Positions 33,768-46,460 of a stretch of 64,000 nucleotides of DNA are shown piece after piece. The stretch's first letter is position 1. Every line of letters begins with the position of its first letter. This DNA comes from Gorsachius magnificus (taxonomy: Eukaryota > Chordata > Aves > Pelecaniformes > Ardeidae), in the NCBI GenBank assembly GCA_034008185.1, contig CM067081.1, forward strand, positions 151,868,258 through 151,932,257, read 5' to 3'. Made by a program: the position numbers and the translations under genes. The notes under the pieces are model-generated. The model had not been told where the DNA came from. It did no database searches and saw only the letters and a program-made list of their open reading frames with translations.

Positions 33768-33943
33768 CCAGAACAGGCTGCCCAGGGAAGCGGTCAGGTC
33801 CCCATCCCTGGAGGTGTTTAAAAGATGGATAGATGAGGTGCTTAGGGACAAGGTTTAGTGGTGGGATGGCAGGGTTAGGTTAATGGTTGGACTTGATGAT
33901 CTTAAAGGTCTTTTCCAACCTGAATGATTCTATTACTCTATGA
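33768..33943 (+). mobile_element. CR1 LINE, short 3' fragment
   Basis: ccagaacaggctgcccaggg, ccctggaggtgtttaaaaga, gacaaggtttagtggtggg and ttttccaacctgaatgattc lead to a tctattactctatgac end, the CR1 3' terminus. Strongly 5' truncated and relatively well preserved. Confidence 0.95.
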
Positions 33944-35090
33944 CACATCCTATAAACATGCTTGCAACCCTGGAAGTTGCCTGCTGCTTCCTGGCCTCGC
34001 TGGTTTGCGTCTGATTTCTAAATCCCATCCTCGCTGCAGCCGCCACCTTCTGTATTCACATGCTAGGGACAGCTGGGTCCTTAGGCTAAAGCACTGGGAT
34101 ACCTATGCCTGGACAAATGGCTTAGATTGCAGATTTCTTTCTTATTAAAGCTAAATCTTGACTGCCCTATTGCCTTTTGCTTATGTTGGGGTGGCACATG
34201 GGAGCCTGATCAGGCTGGAGCCCCACTGCACTAAGATAAGTAGGTGTACAAATGCGGAGGATGGGGCACTGTCTTCCTTCTTCAATTTAGCATCAGGTTG
34301 GCTTTACACAGACACATTTGGTGTGAATGCAGTAGCACTTGGAGGAGCACCAGGCCACCTACCTTCTCACGCAGCCTCATGTGTCAGACATGCCCCTCTC
34401 CTCATTAGTAGGTCTGCTGGTCAGGAGCGTACACCAAACTCCTTTCCTCACTGTCTTTACTTTGGCTGAATAAGGGAGCAGGGTTTTTTTGCTGTTTTTT
34501 GGGGGAGTTGGGTTTTTTGTGTGTGTTTTGTTTTCTGTTTTTTTACCCTATACAAAATTAATTGAAGCTCCCTATGGCTTACAGTGGAGACAACTTGTAG
34601 CAAACCTGTTCTTTGATTCCCTGTTTCTTTTATTTATTTATTTATTTATTTATTTGTATTAAGTAGGCAAGCTGGTGTTGCTGCAACACGGTTATCAGTA
34701 CCACCATATGCCTTAAAATCTCACTTGCTCTGGAGGCATGAGATTATCTAGCACTTGCAGCGAGCACCCAGCTGCAATAGCATTGTGTGAAACAGGTGTG
34801 TGCACTGCATTGAGCAATGCTAATGGAAGCATAAAGTTCCCCATGGTAAATCTGTGGCTGGCAGCACTCTAATTAAACCTTCCTTTGAAAATAAATGAGA
34901 GGTCTGTAATTTTGGCCTCTTGTTCTAAAGGGCATGCTTTTATTTAAAGATTTTTCCAACTTAAATTTTTAGGAGGTTTTATAAATGCCTGAAGCAGCAG
35001 AAATGTCTGGATTGTCTTTCCCTCTCCTTTTAAACCTTTGGTTTAGAAGTTATTTTTCTAAAAGCGAATGTATTCTCCCTTTCCCTCTCT
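33944..35090. other. Intronic sequence with a TTTA microsatellite
   Basis: About eight TTTA units lie at 34628-34659. A G/T-rich stretch lies near 34480-34545. No gene is recognised in the open frames at 33924-34469. Confidence 0.65.
34628..34659. repeat. (TTTA)n microsatellite
   Basis: Seven to eight perfect TTTA units are flanked by ttctttta and gtatt. A likely length polymorphism. Confidence 0.9.
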
Positions 35091-35130
35091 CCTCCCCGCC
35101 CCCCCACCCCCCCCCACCCCCCCCCCCGCC
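35091..35130 (-). repeat. Poly-C tract; potential G-quadruplex on the minus strand
   Basis: C4, C7, C9 and C11 runs at 35094-35127 are separated by single G or A. On the minus strand this is four long G tracts with 1-nt loops, among the strongest quadruplex patterns possible. The run is also prone to polymerase slippage, so its exact length may be unreliable. Confidence 0.8.
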
Positions 35131-35884
35131 AGAACTTAAATACTCAGGCTCTAAGAACTGGAATGTGGAACACTCTATCTCAAAGCTACTTGTGCTAAAC
35201 CCAACTGTGGTTGCCACATGCTTATATTAAATGTCTTGTGTGTGGTCACAAGGAGAGAGTCTACTCTTATTAATCACCTATGGAGAAGTCAGAATTGCTG
35301 TGCTGTCAATTCATAGAAAGAACTGCTGAGAATAGGAAGATAAGTGATAGCAGACAAATTAACATTTTAAATTTAATAAGCACAAGTACTTCAGTGATAT
35401 ATGCAAGAAACATGTATTCTGCAAGTTGTTCATGAGATTTTAGCAGTTTAGAAGGTCTTCTTTTACTGCCTTGACTGCTGTAGACCTGAGCGAGCTAAGT
35501 CTTGGCTAGTTGGTAGGACTTTGGCTTAGAGTAAGTCTATCTTTCAGGGACTGATTTCTATGACCACTGCAATCTAACTGGTTGAGTGTGCTGCTGTTGC
35601 AAATAAGCAAAAATCAAGGTCCATTTGTGCTTGAAATCAACTCTCCCAAAGTTGACATTTCTGGTCTCTATATATGCCATTATATTTAAATAATCAAGTT
35701 TGTTTATTACAGTAGAATCCGAAAGTTCTTGCATTTGGTTGTCTTCATTTCTAGACTGGTGTTGAAGATACCTAAGAAAATGGCCAAGAGTTATAACTCT
35801 TTCAATTGTATGATCCATGAGAAGTGGAGTGCACGGCAGTCCTTCCAGTATGTGGAACTGCTGCTGTAAACATAACGTAATTTA
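35131..35884. other. Intronic sequence, no supported feature
   Basis: Nothing is recognised. Confidence 0.6.
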
Positions 35885-35888
35885 CTTT

Positions 35889-36290
35889 AGAAGGGGTTCC
35901 TGAAGATGATCTTGTCCATCCTCTGCTTGAAGCTCAAAGTTAGGTGTTGCTCAGGGTCTTGTCCCAAGGAAGTTTTGGAAGTCTCCAAGGATGGAGACTA
36001 CCCTGCCCTCCTGGGCACTTACTTTAGTGCTCTGCCAGTCTCAGGGTAAATTTCCCTTTGTCTGAGAATATCCCCAGTTTCAGGTTGTGATGATTGCCTC
36101 TTGTCCTTTCCCGGTGCACCTCTGAGAAGGGTCTGACTCTGCCTTCTCTTTTCTCCTTCAGGCAACAGAAGAATGCGAGTAGGGTCTCCCTTTCCTTAGC
36201 CTTTTCTACTTGTGCTGAACAAACCCAGTTCCCTCAGCCTCTTCTTGTATGCCATGTGCTCTAGTTCCCCAAACATCTTAGCCTTTGACC
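35889..36290 (-). mobile_element. Older CR1 LINE fragment
   Basis: The order of phrases is the CR1 3' region reversed: ggttcctgaagatgatcttg, caaggatggagactaccc, ctctgccagtctcagg, ttgcctcttgtcctttcccgg, gagaagggtctgactctgcc and gaacaaacccagttccctca, then ccccaaacatctta near the right edge. It is more diverged than the other copies and the terminal octamers are missing on the left. Confidence 0.88.
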
Positions 36291-39200
36291 TACCTTAATC
36301 CAGGCAGCAAAGCATGAAAAGTCTCAGACTCCAAGCATCAGTGCATGTTTGGATGAATCCAAAAGTCAGTTCTCTCTCAAGCAGAGGTTGGTTGTAGACA
36401 TATTGCGGTTCCCTCTCTAGGAAACCTTTCAGGCACTCCCAGCAACTCCCTTTGCCCTCCTCCCTGCTGCTTGTTTCTTAGAGCTGTGGAAAATGAGCTT
36501 TAAATAGGGCCCATTGCTGTGCCTGTAGGAGTTAAGCATGCTCCTTCTACTCCCTTGCATTTAGTAACATGCTCTTAATTACTGTTTAATCACTCAGGAC
36601 TGCAAAAGCTATCTGCAACTCTTTACAGTCAGCTTTGGCTCCTACTTCCCCAAATAGCGTGCTACTGGATGGCTCCATAGTGTGAGCCTTTACCCATGCT
36701 GGGAGTGGATCTCCTGAGAATCCCATCTGAATGCAGTTAGCTTGGCAGGTCTGTGCTTGGGTCATATTCCAAGCAGGATAATGAAGAACTAGTCACAGCC
36801 AGTTTGGTATTTTCCATCATAGGGCTGGAGTCATTATACTAAGCCTGTTGGGGAGAGGGGAGAGGCATCAAAAGAGATGCTTCTTTTTGAGTGACAGGTA
36901 ACCCCCCTCTTTTCTCCTATTCTGTTTACAAAAACTGTAGAAACCAGTCTCTTGAGAGGTTCATGAAAAAGTTCAAAGAGGATTGCAAATTTTTTGAAAA
37001 AATAGCACATATGAGGATGGGGATGTTAGTTTTCAGCTCTGCACATGCTGATTTTAATCACTTCTCTTCTTCCCCTGCATTTAGGGAACCCCAATCTAGC
37101 TGGTGACTCATTGAGATATACAAGCCACAAAGACAGATTTTGAAAAAGTTTGAGAAACAAAGAAGGGTAGAGCAAGTCTTTATACTTGTCTCTAAATATC
37201 AATTCAAGGATAAGATACTGCTGCTTTGATTATCTGAGACTTTACTGTGAGTCCAAAAAATACCTCAAAGGAGATATGGTTGGGTTTTTTTTTCCTTCTC
37301 TGTGAAAACAAGGAGAGTGGAAATGCTCATTTTGGCTTCTAATTTCTTTTGTTTGTATGACAAAGAGAAGTATTCTGAGATTAATGACTTTTGGATGACT
37401 TTTTATAGTGCTTTGAAGACAAAACTGTACCTGTATTAGTTGTTTTCATATTCAAGAAGAGAGAAGAAAATAATTAATTTTGCTGGTTGGCAAAAGTACT
37501 ACCACTTACTATATACTCAGGAGATATAGTTTTAGATCTCTGCTTTTTTTAAATTTACGTAAAGAAAATAGTGCAAGAGGAGGATCTAAGTAAAACTGAT
37601 GTTTTATTGCTTCCAGGTGTATGTAAACACAGTGGAAAGTTTTGCAGCAGAAAAATACCATTTCCTTCTAAATTTGAGACCAAATCTCAGAATCTCTCCT
37701 AAAGTGAGGCCCAGCTAGTTTAAAGTTTTCAGGTGATTCAGTAAGCAGGTAACCTACAGGTCTGTAAATAGTTCTGAAAGTTAACACAAGCCTAGTATTA
37801 TGACAATAAAATTAGTTTTCTACTCATCAATTTTTATACGCGTTGAGGCATACTCCTTACATCTAGAGCAGACATTGGTACAGGATTTCTCCACTGACTT
37901 TTTTTATTCTAATGTGCAATGAGCATTGTCTTCTAAGCAGCAGCTTTCTCCTTCCTTGCTCCATCCAACTCCACTGGTGTGCATCGGTGTCTAGGACGTA
38001 GTTGTGTCCCTACTCCTTATTTCTTCCGTTCTCTTTTAGAAAAGGCATTCTGGGCATGCAGCCTCTGCTTCCTTACATGTGGCTCTGGCATAGTCCTAAT
38101 CTGATATGACAGAAGAGTCCTTCCTTCCTCCCCCCTGTTCTACCTTTACAGCTGGAGATAATCTTTCCCTGTAGAATACTACCCTCGAAACTTCTCTCCA
38201 GCAGAAAACTATGGCAACAGTAGTAGCAGCAATGTAGAATGCAGTTGGTATTCTTCATGAGTTCTTTTTATTTTTCACTAGCAACATGACTTTGCTTAAA
38301 CCACTCCTAAAATGCACTGTACACATGCTCTCACTATGGAATATGAGTTTACATATGGGAAGCTGATGTAAAAAAAAATAGAATATCCTCGTAGGCCAAC
38401 AACTCTTAAAGAATTGGATTTTGGCATGGGTTCTTTGCAGCTTTATTCGAGCAAGCTCGGGAGAAAGAATTGCAGTTCTCTCAGACATTCTGCAAAGGTA
38501 ATAGAGCTTCCACAGAAGGCATGTTCCATCAGAGACTTAAGACGCATTTTGTTAAAAAAAGAATATCCTTGTCAGTCTTCCATGTTTGTTCTGGTAATGC
38601 TTCTATTGGTTTTAACTGGAATTTTGTAATAGCTGAGGTTGGCCTGATAATAGTATGAACTCATGTAAACACCAATATAGGCATTGGTGCAAATTTTTAA
38701 GCCACCTTATGGTTCGTTAATAATGTGTGAATTATTTTGTTTATAGAAATAATTTAATTATTGGCCATATTAATTTTGAACAGAGATGCTTTAAAATTAC
38801 CAGCATGAACCTAATTAGCTGTGTTGTAGATAAGTGGTGCTCTTTGTTACAAGCTTCCCCTTTCCTGTGTTTTCTGTGCCTGGAGGGAATGCTCAGGACG
38901 GGGAATTTAAATCCTCATCTAGAGTGCTGTTAAAGGCAATTAAATGGAAATTCTTATTCATTCCCCCTTTTACTGGATTGCTGATGAACAATGGAGGTTA
39001 GTATTGAATGTTCATTTTCATGGTAGTGCTTTCTTCTTCTTGTCTATAAATACTTCCTAACCATCACATTTAGAAATATTTTTGTTCCTTATTTATAAAA
39101 AACCAGCATGGTTGCCTAAGGCCTCACACCGTTGCACGTTCATTGAAATCAGCACAATATGTACTGGGACTGCAGAAGCAGGGCCATCTCTGTAGCTGAG

Positions 39201-41190
39201 TTGAATGTAAATGCTCATTTCCCCCAGTCCTTTCTGAAGGCTTTGTTGATTAGTATCTGAGATATGAATTTCAACAGGCCTGTAGACACCATAGGGATCT
39301 ATTGAGAATAAACGGAAAACGTCCACATTGTGCACGCTTTTATCCAAAGCTACCTTGGGGAAAAGACTACGAATTGTTTACATTTGTCCTCCTGCTCTGC
39401 ATCAGTAAACAGTCTCAGTATTACTTATGCTTTCCATGTATCTGATCTCCTCAGTGTTTTTGGCATAGATAAAACCTCCAGCATGTTGGTTTGTGTATCT
39501 TTTTTGCAAGTTAAATCTCTCATGCAGATATTAACATACATGACTTTACCATTGCCCCAGCATTTGCATTACTATTGAATTGAGTTGATTAAGTAAGCTG
39601 GCATTTGGAAATACAGTTAAATGCTTTTTGCTTCTAGGAGGTAATAAAATAGCTTCTAAAGGTAACATTTATGGATTTATCATAGTTACCGATAATGTGC
39701 TCATAACATAGTCAATTGTATCTCAGGCTGTGAATGGATGTACCATAACAATCCTTTTCACTGCATAGCAGATACTGTCCTCTACGTTTTTCAAATGAGG
39801 AGTTGAGGAACAGTTTCCTTAAGGTCATATCAAGTGTCAGTAGCAAAGCATGAATTGAAACCAACTGTCCTTTAAAGTTTAATTTTTGCCTTTTCCACAA
39901 GGCAGACCATTCTGATGAGCACAAATAAGGAAACCCCAGTTTGTCAGCCTGCTTCAAACTGAATACAAAACATTTAGTGGGTTTTTTTTTTCTCCAAGAT
40001 GGGGCATAGGAGGTACGTGGTATGTTGTTACACTGAAATAGAAAAAACCCAATATACAAACACTCAAAAATCCTATTCATGTTGTGTGGCACAGAGCATA
40101 AAACTGATCATCTTGAGTCTGGAAATTATGAAATGACCAATGCTTAGACAGTTACTTGGGTATGACTGAATTTTGATCAATTATCTCGTATTCTTTTTGA
40201 CCAGGAGACTAGTTAAGCCTAGGAACCATATTTGCTATTCTGAGTTGAAAGAGGAATTAGTGATGGGATCCAGTATCTTTCTATCTTCTACCTCTCTGTA
40301 GGAGAGTTCAGCATCCTGCTTTCTTGAACACAGGAAGAATTGGATAAGTTGGACGCTTCTGTAGCTGTAAAACAACAAGCTGTTTCCAGCTAGCCTCTTA
40401 ACCCAAAAGTTCATGGTCTAGTTTTCTTGCCTATATGCTCATGCTGATTCAGGCTGTGTTCTCAATCTGTTTCTGAGTTTTCAGTCTGCTTCCCTGCAAG
40501 GGCTGTCCATCTCACATGCACACAATACCTTTTTAATTTCTTCTTCTCTCATTATTTTGACTAAGCATGCACCTGTCTGTGTTTTGATTGCAGTATGCCC
40601 ATTACTTGCATATGAAGACATTCATCGCTTTAGTACTGGATTCCAAAAGGAAACCTATTGACCTCTCTCAGTCACCTTAAATGAACATCAGGAGGTCATG
40701 TCAACTACAGAAATATTTAATCTAAATTATGAATAAATTTTAGATGCATAAAAATTTCCCAGTTTTTAAGAAAACAAATGTAATGTAACTGGAACTCATC
40801 AGTCACTTCTGTGAGGGCGTTATTGTTTGCTATTGCACTGTAACACTGCCAAGAAACACAAATTGGGTTTAGATTCAGTGCTACCTGCTGTCCTCTTCAA
40901 GAGGAAAACAAAGTCCTTGTCCAAGACCCTGGATAATCTGAGTACCCAAGGTGTGAAGGAGCAGGGAATGACAAACAGCCAAGTGATCAGAACCCGGCAC
41001 TGAGCATATGCCTGTAAGAAAGCCCATGGAGAGAGAGATTCCCAGTTAGGCTGAATGCTGGCTTTGGTTTACTAGCAAAGAAACTGCTCTGTGCAGGTTG
41101 GTTTCAGCAGTGTTCAGGTGAGCAGGGTGTAAAATATCGGAGGTAAGTTAAGGAAATAATGTGTCTAAGTGGAGCCACATCACATCTTAC
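36291..41190. other. Intronic sequence, no supported feature
   Basis: AT-rich with no recognised gene or transposon. A stretch at 38870-39030 looks unusually non-repetitive and could be conserved, but this cannot be judged from one sequence. Confidence 0.55.
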
Positions 41191-41230
41191 GGGGGGTGGG
41201 ACAACAGGGGGATGGGGACAGGATGGGGGG
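41191..41230 (+). other. G-rich cluster, potential G-quadruplex
   Basis: G6, G3, G5, G4 and G6 runs occur within 40 bp, with loops of 1-7 nt, on the strand matching the BICD1 transcript. Only the pattern is seen. Confidence 0.55.
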
Positions 41231-44200
41231 ACGGACAGTTTTGTACCAGCTGGGTTTGAGGGCAGGGCCAGAGCCTGCTCAGCCTTGCCCAGAGGTGATT
41301 TCCTCACAGACCTATGCCTGCCATTGATTGCTCTTTGGCATAAAAATGTCAGAGAACTTGGGAGTTTTGGTTAATGAATTGTGAAGGAAAAAAAAAAAAA
41401 GATATAGTAAACTTAATTTAAAAAAAAAAATTCTTGTTTGAAAGAGATGCAGAATTGCAAGTGACTAAGGGAATATTAAGTGATAAGTGGGCATTCAAGT
41501 TGTGCCACAAAATAAGGCCTGTCCCTGACATTACCCCCAGTGAGGCATCTTTAGCAGAGATTTCCCTCTGTGGTACCATACTGACATTTACCTAGGAAAT
41601 ATGCTACCCTCTTGGATAACTCCAGACTGCTTTTCCCCTGCTTTTGTGTTAGGAATGTGGCGGTAACTAATACATAATACATTCTGCTTTGCAGCAAGTT
41701 AGCAGCTGAAATAGGTAATCATTTGAACAAATTCAATGCTGTTGCATTATGCATCAGAAAAAACACATTAAGTGCCAAAGCCAGAAAGTTAGGCTGCCTG
41801 CTCATCCTGATAGCACTCAGGTCATGTTTTATTGCTTATTAATCATCACAATCTAGAAGAGTGAGTTTCTATGCAAATATTTCAGAGTTCTGGCCCCAGA
41901 AGGTGGCTAGTAAAAATAAAACAAACTCAGAAATAACATCCTTCATTACCTACTTAGTTTTTATCTGATCTTTTGCATATGTGCTACTTTCCACACCTAA
42001 ATTAGACATCTAACTTATCTTTTTCTTTTTTTTTCAAGTGCTAGATATAATTTTTGTTTTACAGACGTCACTTCATGTCACTCACTGTACATTAGCTTTC
42101 TATTGCTGTTTTATATTTGTCATATAAATATTTTTACGTATTTTGTTTGGAACAGTCATATTTTTCTATTGCTCTTTTACAAATCTATGCCCATTTTACT
42201 CACTGCATTATTTCTTCCACGCTAGTTTGCTTCTGACACTGGAATTTTCATCTGAGGTTCTTTAGAGTGCAATGGAAAATGGCCTTTTCCTCAAAAGTTA
42301 CACCTTTCTCCATGATCAGACTGACCTCTTACCTGTGTGTGCCTACTGTGGCCATCCTTTATCATGCACTCAAACGAATATTGATCATCCTTTTATTGTT
42401 CTCAAAGTTCAAATTTTAAAGACACCCTAAAAAGTCATGATGCTGTTATACAATTCTCAGGTCTCAGAATATACATACTGTGTTTAATGGCATCTTGTTA
42501 CTCAGCTTTTATGACCAGCTTATGAAAAAAGTATCTATCTCCTAACTCAGTTAACAGCATCCGTTCAAGCAAAGTCTTGAGAGAAGTGATGGGACTAGTA
42601 TAAGGTGAAATTCAGACTGGTGTCTGTTGGGACAGTCTTTGTAGCTGACTTCAGCTATAGTGCCTACACGGGAAGGGGGTTTCTCAAGGGAATAGAAGCT
42701 ATAAAGGGCTATACAGCCCCCTCTGAGTCCCAGTTTGAGTTTGGAACATGATGTGCTTTGTCAGAAAAGCTCTGCAAATGTGATTGCTGAAAGTAAGAGC
42801 CACCAAGGGACCAGCAGTGATCTCTAAGTGGTTTTAATGAGTAGTCACACCAAGCAAGGCAGCACCATACTGAAAAGAACTGTGGTAATTAACTAATATG
42901 TCTGCAAGATATAGTACAGCACCAATCCAAAATACTGTCATAGAAACAACACCAGTTGGGCACCAGTTGTTACAACCATGGGTCTTTGCTTCTATAGTTA
43001 CTTCTTCACAGTTCACTCAGAGAACTCCGTTGCCTCTGTTGATGTACTTGTCCCAATCCTGTTGAAAAGATGGGAAAGCATGGAAGAGCCTGGCCATCCT
43101 GGCATCACTTGAGATTTGGTTTAGGGAGAAGCTGGTGTGGTACTAATATATGTGACAAAGTACTTTTAGGCAGGAACAGCATCTCTCCAGGAGCCAAACT
43201 ATATACCTTCACTATAAATATCTGAGCAAAATATTGATATCTTCTTCAATGGTGAGCACAGGGAACACCTGCTCTTGGTTTGCGTGGTACTTCTTCCTCT
43301 CCCTCAATGAGGTATCAAAGGAAAGCTATTTATTTCCCCAGTCAGGCTTCTGTAGCAGGCTGGTATTTTCCCATATACAATACCATAAGATATGTTCAGC
43401 AAACCAGTTTATATCTGACACTTGACCCAAACAAACAGAAGTGAACTTTCTTTAGCATGCAGTCCAGGTTGCCACTTTCTCATGTTTTGACCTTCCTCTG
43501 CTGTTTCTTCCTTCCATACCTGATGCCAACACCAGCTGCATCCAGCTCACGCATATAAATGCCTGTGTTTTTGCCAAATACTCCTACAGTTTGTATCTCA
43601 TCCGTTACTGGCCCTTACCAATGTGGATTTCCCAGCTTCTGAGGACCTTTTGACTCTTTCCTGTCCGACATGTTCAGGAGGTAATCGTGAAGGCTGAAGT
43701 GGGCTGCTCCAGCCCATTCGTGCTGCTGGCTGAGCACTGGTGTTCGTGCAAAGTGGTGGTGTGAGGTGTAGGGTCACATCCAGGCCTGGACGCCGGTGGT
43801 TGTTGGAAGATGTTTGTGCCTGTTACAAAGCTAGTTGACCTGAAAAGTTTTTCACTGCAGGGATGGCTTCAGTGAAATAAGTGTGCACAGTTAATTGAAA
43901 TATCCATGTCATAGCAAGGTTATAAGGTTTCATAAATAAGTAAACGTATTTGGCAAATTACTAAAATATAAAATCAAAGTAGAATGAATATCTGGTTACC
44001 AGCTGATAACGTTTGGCTTAATTTAAAAGTGAACAGTCTCATGGAAGGCCTTAAGCTGGTATGCCTGGAAAGTTTAAACTTTTTGGTATTCTATATGGAT
44101 GATGAAATACAGAAGCAGGAGGTTTTGCTTGCTTTGTAATTAAAAGATGTCTCGTGTTCCTCTCCTTGTTGCATGGATCTGCATAATTTCCATTGATATG

Positions 44201-46099
44201 CAAAAAGAACTGTGCTTCTTTTCTTTCCTTCCCCTGATTTTTAACATAATGATAGCAGTTTAAGAAAGAAATTGAATAATATACAGTAATGCTCAAATTT
44301 GATTTCATAGACAAAAAGTCTAAATTATTTTTTCTGACATTTTCTGTAGTTGTAGGTACACGGAAATGTTAAGTACACAGTAATTTTCTGTTATGCTATG
44401 CACCCCCACCTAAAATCTGTATGCATGGCCATTCTCAAATACCACACATTCTAAAATGCACCTTCAAAGTACATTTGAAGAAAATAGAGTGTGCACCTGG
44501 AAGGCCATCATCACTGTTTACTGGTATTTACCCATAGTGCTTTACCTACAGTTCCCTGGTAGAGAGGGCTCCAGCTCCCATTTCTTCATGAGATTCTCCA
44601 GCCCTGTCAGTCCTGCCTACTGTTCTGCTGTGTTTTGATTTTTTCCCCTGCGTATGTGGTGGCCTTCACATTTGTCTTGTAGGGTCTTTATTAAACTGGT
44701 GGTTTTTTGCTCAGTCTCAAATTAGGAACAGTGAAACACTGAATATTAAGTATGTAGAGTAAGATATAATTTATTAGCAGTGTTCCTGAAACAGTCATCT
44801 TAGATTCACAGATATAGTGACTGAATCAGTGCTTAACAGTTTCATTAAATTGAATTTCTTGTTATTTTGAAAATCCTGTTCGGCAATTTGCTGATGCTTG
44901 CTATTTCAGTAACTTGCAGTCTTTTGAGAAGACAGCTGGGTTAATACATTATTGAATATTTTTAGAATCCTTTAATGCTGAGTTTACAGGATTCTCTAAG
45001 TGAAGTAGACTTAAAAGCTAAAAAGTTTCTGAATGGGGTTTTGCTTTGAAGTTTCTAAGGGGCTGCTTCAGTTCTAGTGCCAGTAAAACTTAGAACATGT
45101 TCTGAAAGGCTATAAATAGTGGCAGTAAAACAATGGATTTTATTTGGCAAGTAGTTCTTATCGATGAGAAGGCAAAGGAGGCCACTGCTTACAGTGGGTA
45201 CAAAGGTATACTCTGCTTTGCGGTTTCATAGGACTCTATAGAAATTAGGCTTTTGGGGAGAATTTTCCACTGAAAGAACATATATTACCATGACTTCTAT
45301 CTTTCTCTCCTATATTGGGGAAAAAAATTAAACCCCATGGTCTTTCAAACACAATCTCTTTGAATTAAGATTTATGAAAGAGCTTTTGCCTATGTTACGC
45401 TAAATATTCTTAATATTAGCAGCTGCCTTTTGGCTTTTTCTAGAATTAGCCCATGTAATTTTCAACCAAATGTCTGATTTTAAAGGTAATACAAACTAAA
45501 CAGGTTTTGCTTTTATTTTACTTTATATATTATTTTATTACTATTTTTATTTTATTTTTATTTATATATTATTTTGTGTTACTACATTATTTTTCATGTT
45601 ATTATGTTATTACAGGTTTTTCCCCCTCTGTCTCTCATAGCTAAATGGTATCCCCATCACTTCTACTATTGCAACTTGTGCTTTCTCCTAGGTTGCTTCA
45701 GAGCTGTCCAAAATAACATCAGAAATCGTCACTGAGAAATACTGCCTTATTAAACTGATCACTCTAAGCCAGCAACAAGAAGAGGAACAGAATGCCTCAA
45801 AATTGCCTATATGTTTAGAAACTTCTTGAATACTTAAATATTGTTTCTTTTCAGCAGAAGCAGAAAGCATGGTGTGCAGATGAAATGAAGGGGCTGTCAA
45901 GCTCTGTGTTTAGCTTACCAGCGGTGTAGATGGCCACTGCTTGATACTCAGCTCATTTATCTTTCTGTAAAGTTATGGGAAGCTTTTTTCCCTACCATGA
46001 AGTCAGCTCCTATAATAAAAGAATGTTGAAAATGGAAAGCGATTTGGAAAGATTTGTCAGCTATTTGTGCTCTTTAAAGCAAAAAGCCCCACACGTTTA
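41231..46099. other. Intronic sequence with low-complexity tracts
   Basis: A13- and A10-type runs occur near 41388-41430. An AT-rich duplicated stretch lies at 45510-45613. A stretch at 41690-41860 rich in ttgcattatgcatcag-like words might be a conserved element. No gene or clear transposon is recognised. Confidence 0.55.
45510..45613. repeat. AT-rich low-complexity tract with an internal duplication
   Basis: tttatatattattttatta and tttatatattattttgtgtt occur in tandem within an almost pure A/T stretch, followed by further attattt and ttattac repeats. This is replication-slippage-type sequence. Confidence 0.75.
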
Positions 46100-46440
46100 T
46101 TTTGCAGAACTGGAGTAGAAAGGAATTGACGAATTATCAGCCGGCCTCGTGCAGGAGAGTTAAACACTGGCACCAATTAATGGCTAGTTAGCAGGGCACC
46201 ATCTTAATCTCAGTGGAGGTCGCCTGGATAGGGGCCATAAATCCATGCTGCAAATGAGAACAGCTTCAAGATGCTTCATTTCAGTTAAATGAGATGGTGG
46301 CCCTCAGCTGCTAGGAAGCTGCTAAGGCAGTATTTATTAGGTCGGAGTTTGGGACTCGCAGATCTCTTTCATCCCCGCTGGCTATGCAGCTGCTCGTTAT
46401 TGTTGATAATTTTTCTAGGGCTTCAGTAGTTTAATACTGT
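46100..46440. promoter_or_regulatory. Candidate conserved non-coding element beside BICD1 exon 2
   Basis: This block directly upstream of the exon has a more balanced base composition than the flanking intron and no transposon signature. It contains several homeodomain-type or AT-core motifs: accaattaatggctagttag near 46175, and ttaaatgag and ttattag further on. It also has several CAGCTG/CAGCTGCT E-box-like words near 46308, 46322 and 46388. The texture is what one expects of an enhancer or splicing-regulatory element conserved among amniotes. Conservation has not been measured, so this is an inference only. Confidence 0.35.
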
Positions 46441-46460
46441 GCACTGTTTTCCTCTTGCAG
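46425..46460 (+). other. BICD1: Splice acceptor region of BICD1 exon 2
   Basis: A branch-point-like ttaatac lies about 30 nt before the junction, inside agtttaatactgtg. It is followed by a short pyrimidine tract (ttttcctctt) and the terminal gcag at 46457-46460. This arrangement sets the exon start, and the first codon (GCA, Ala) is in the frame expected for BICD1. The branch point is an inference from spacing. Confidence 0.7.

Larger units (their letters stand above)
1..46460 (+). other. BICD1: BICD1 intron 1, 3' portion (extends beyond the window)
   Basis: Everything left of the exon lies upstream of its splice acceptor. No open frame here resembles BICD1 exon 1 or any other cellular protein that I recognise, so it is read as one long intron of at least 46 kb. 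Open frames up to about 140 codons occur (for example 5179-5607 minus and 29994-30359 plus). They lack recognisable domains or splice context and are taken as chance. Recognisable contents are listed separately. Confidence 0.85.
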
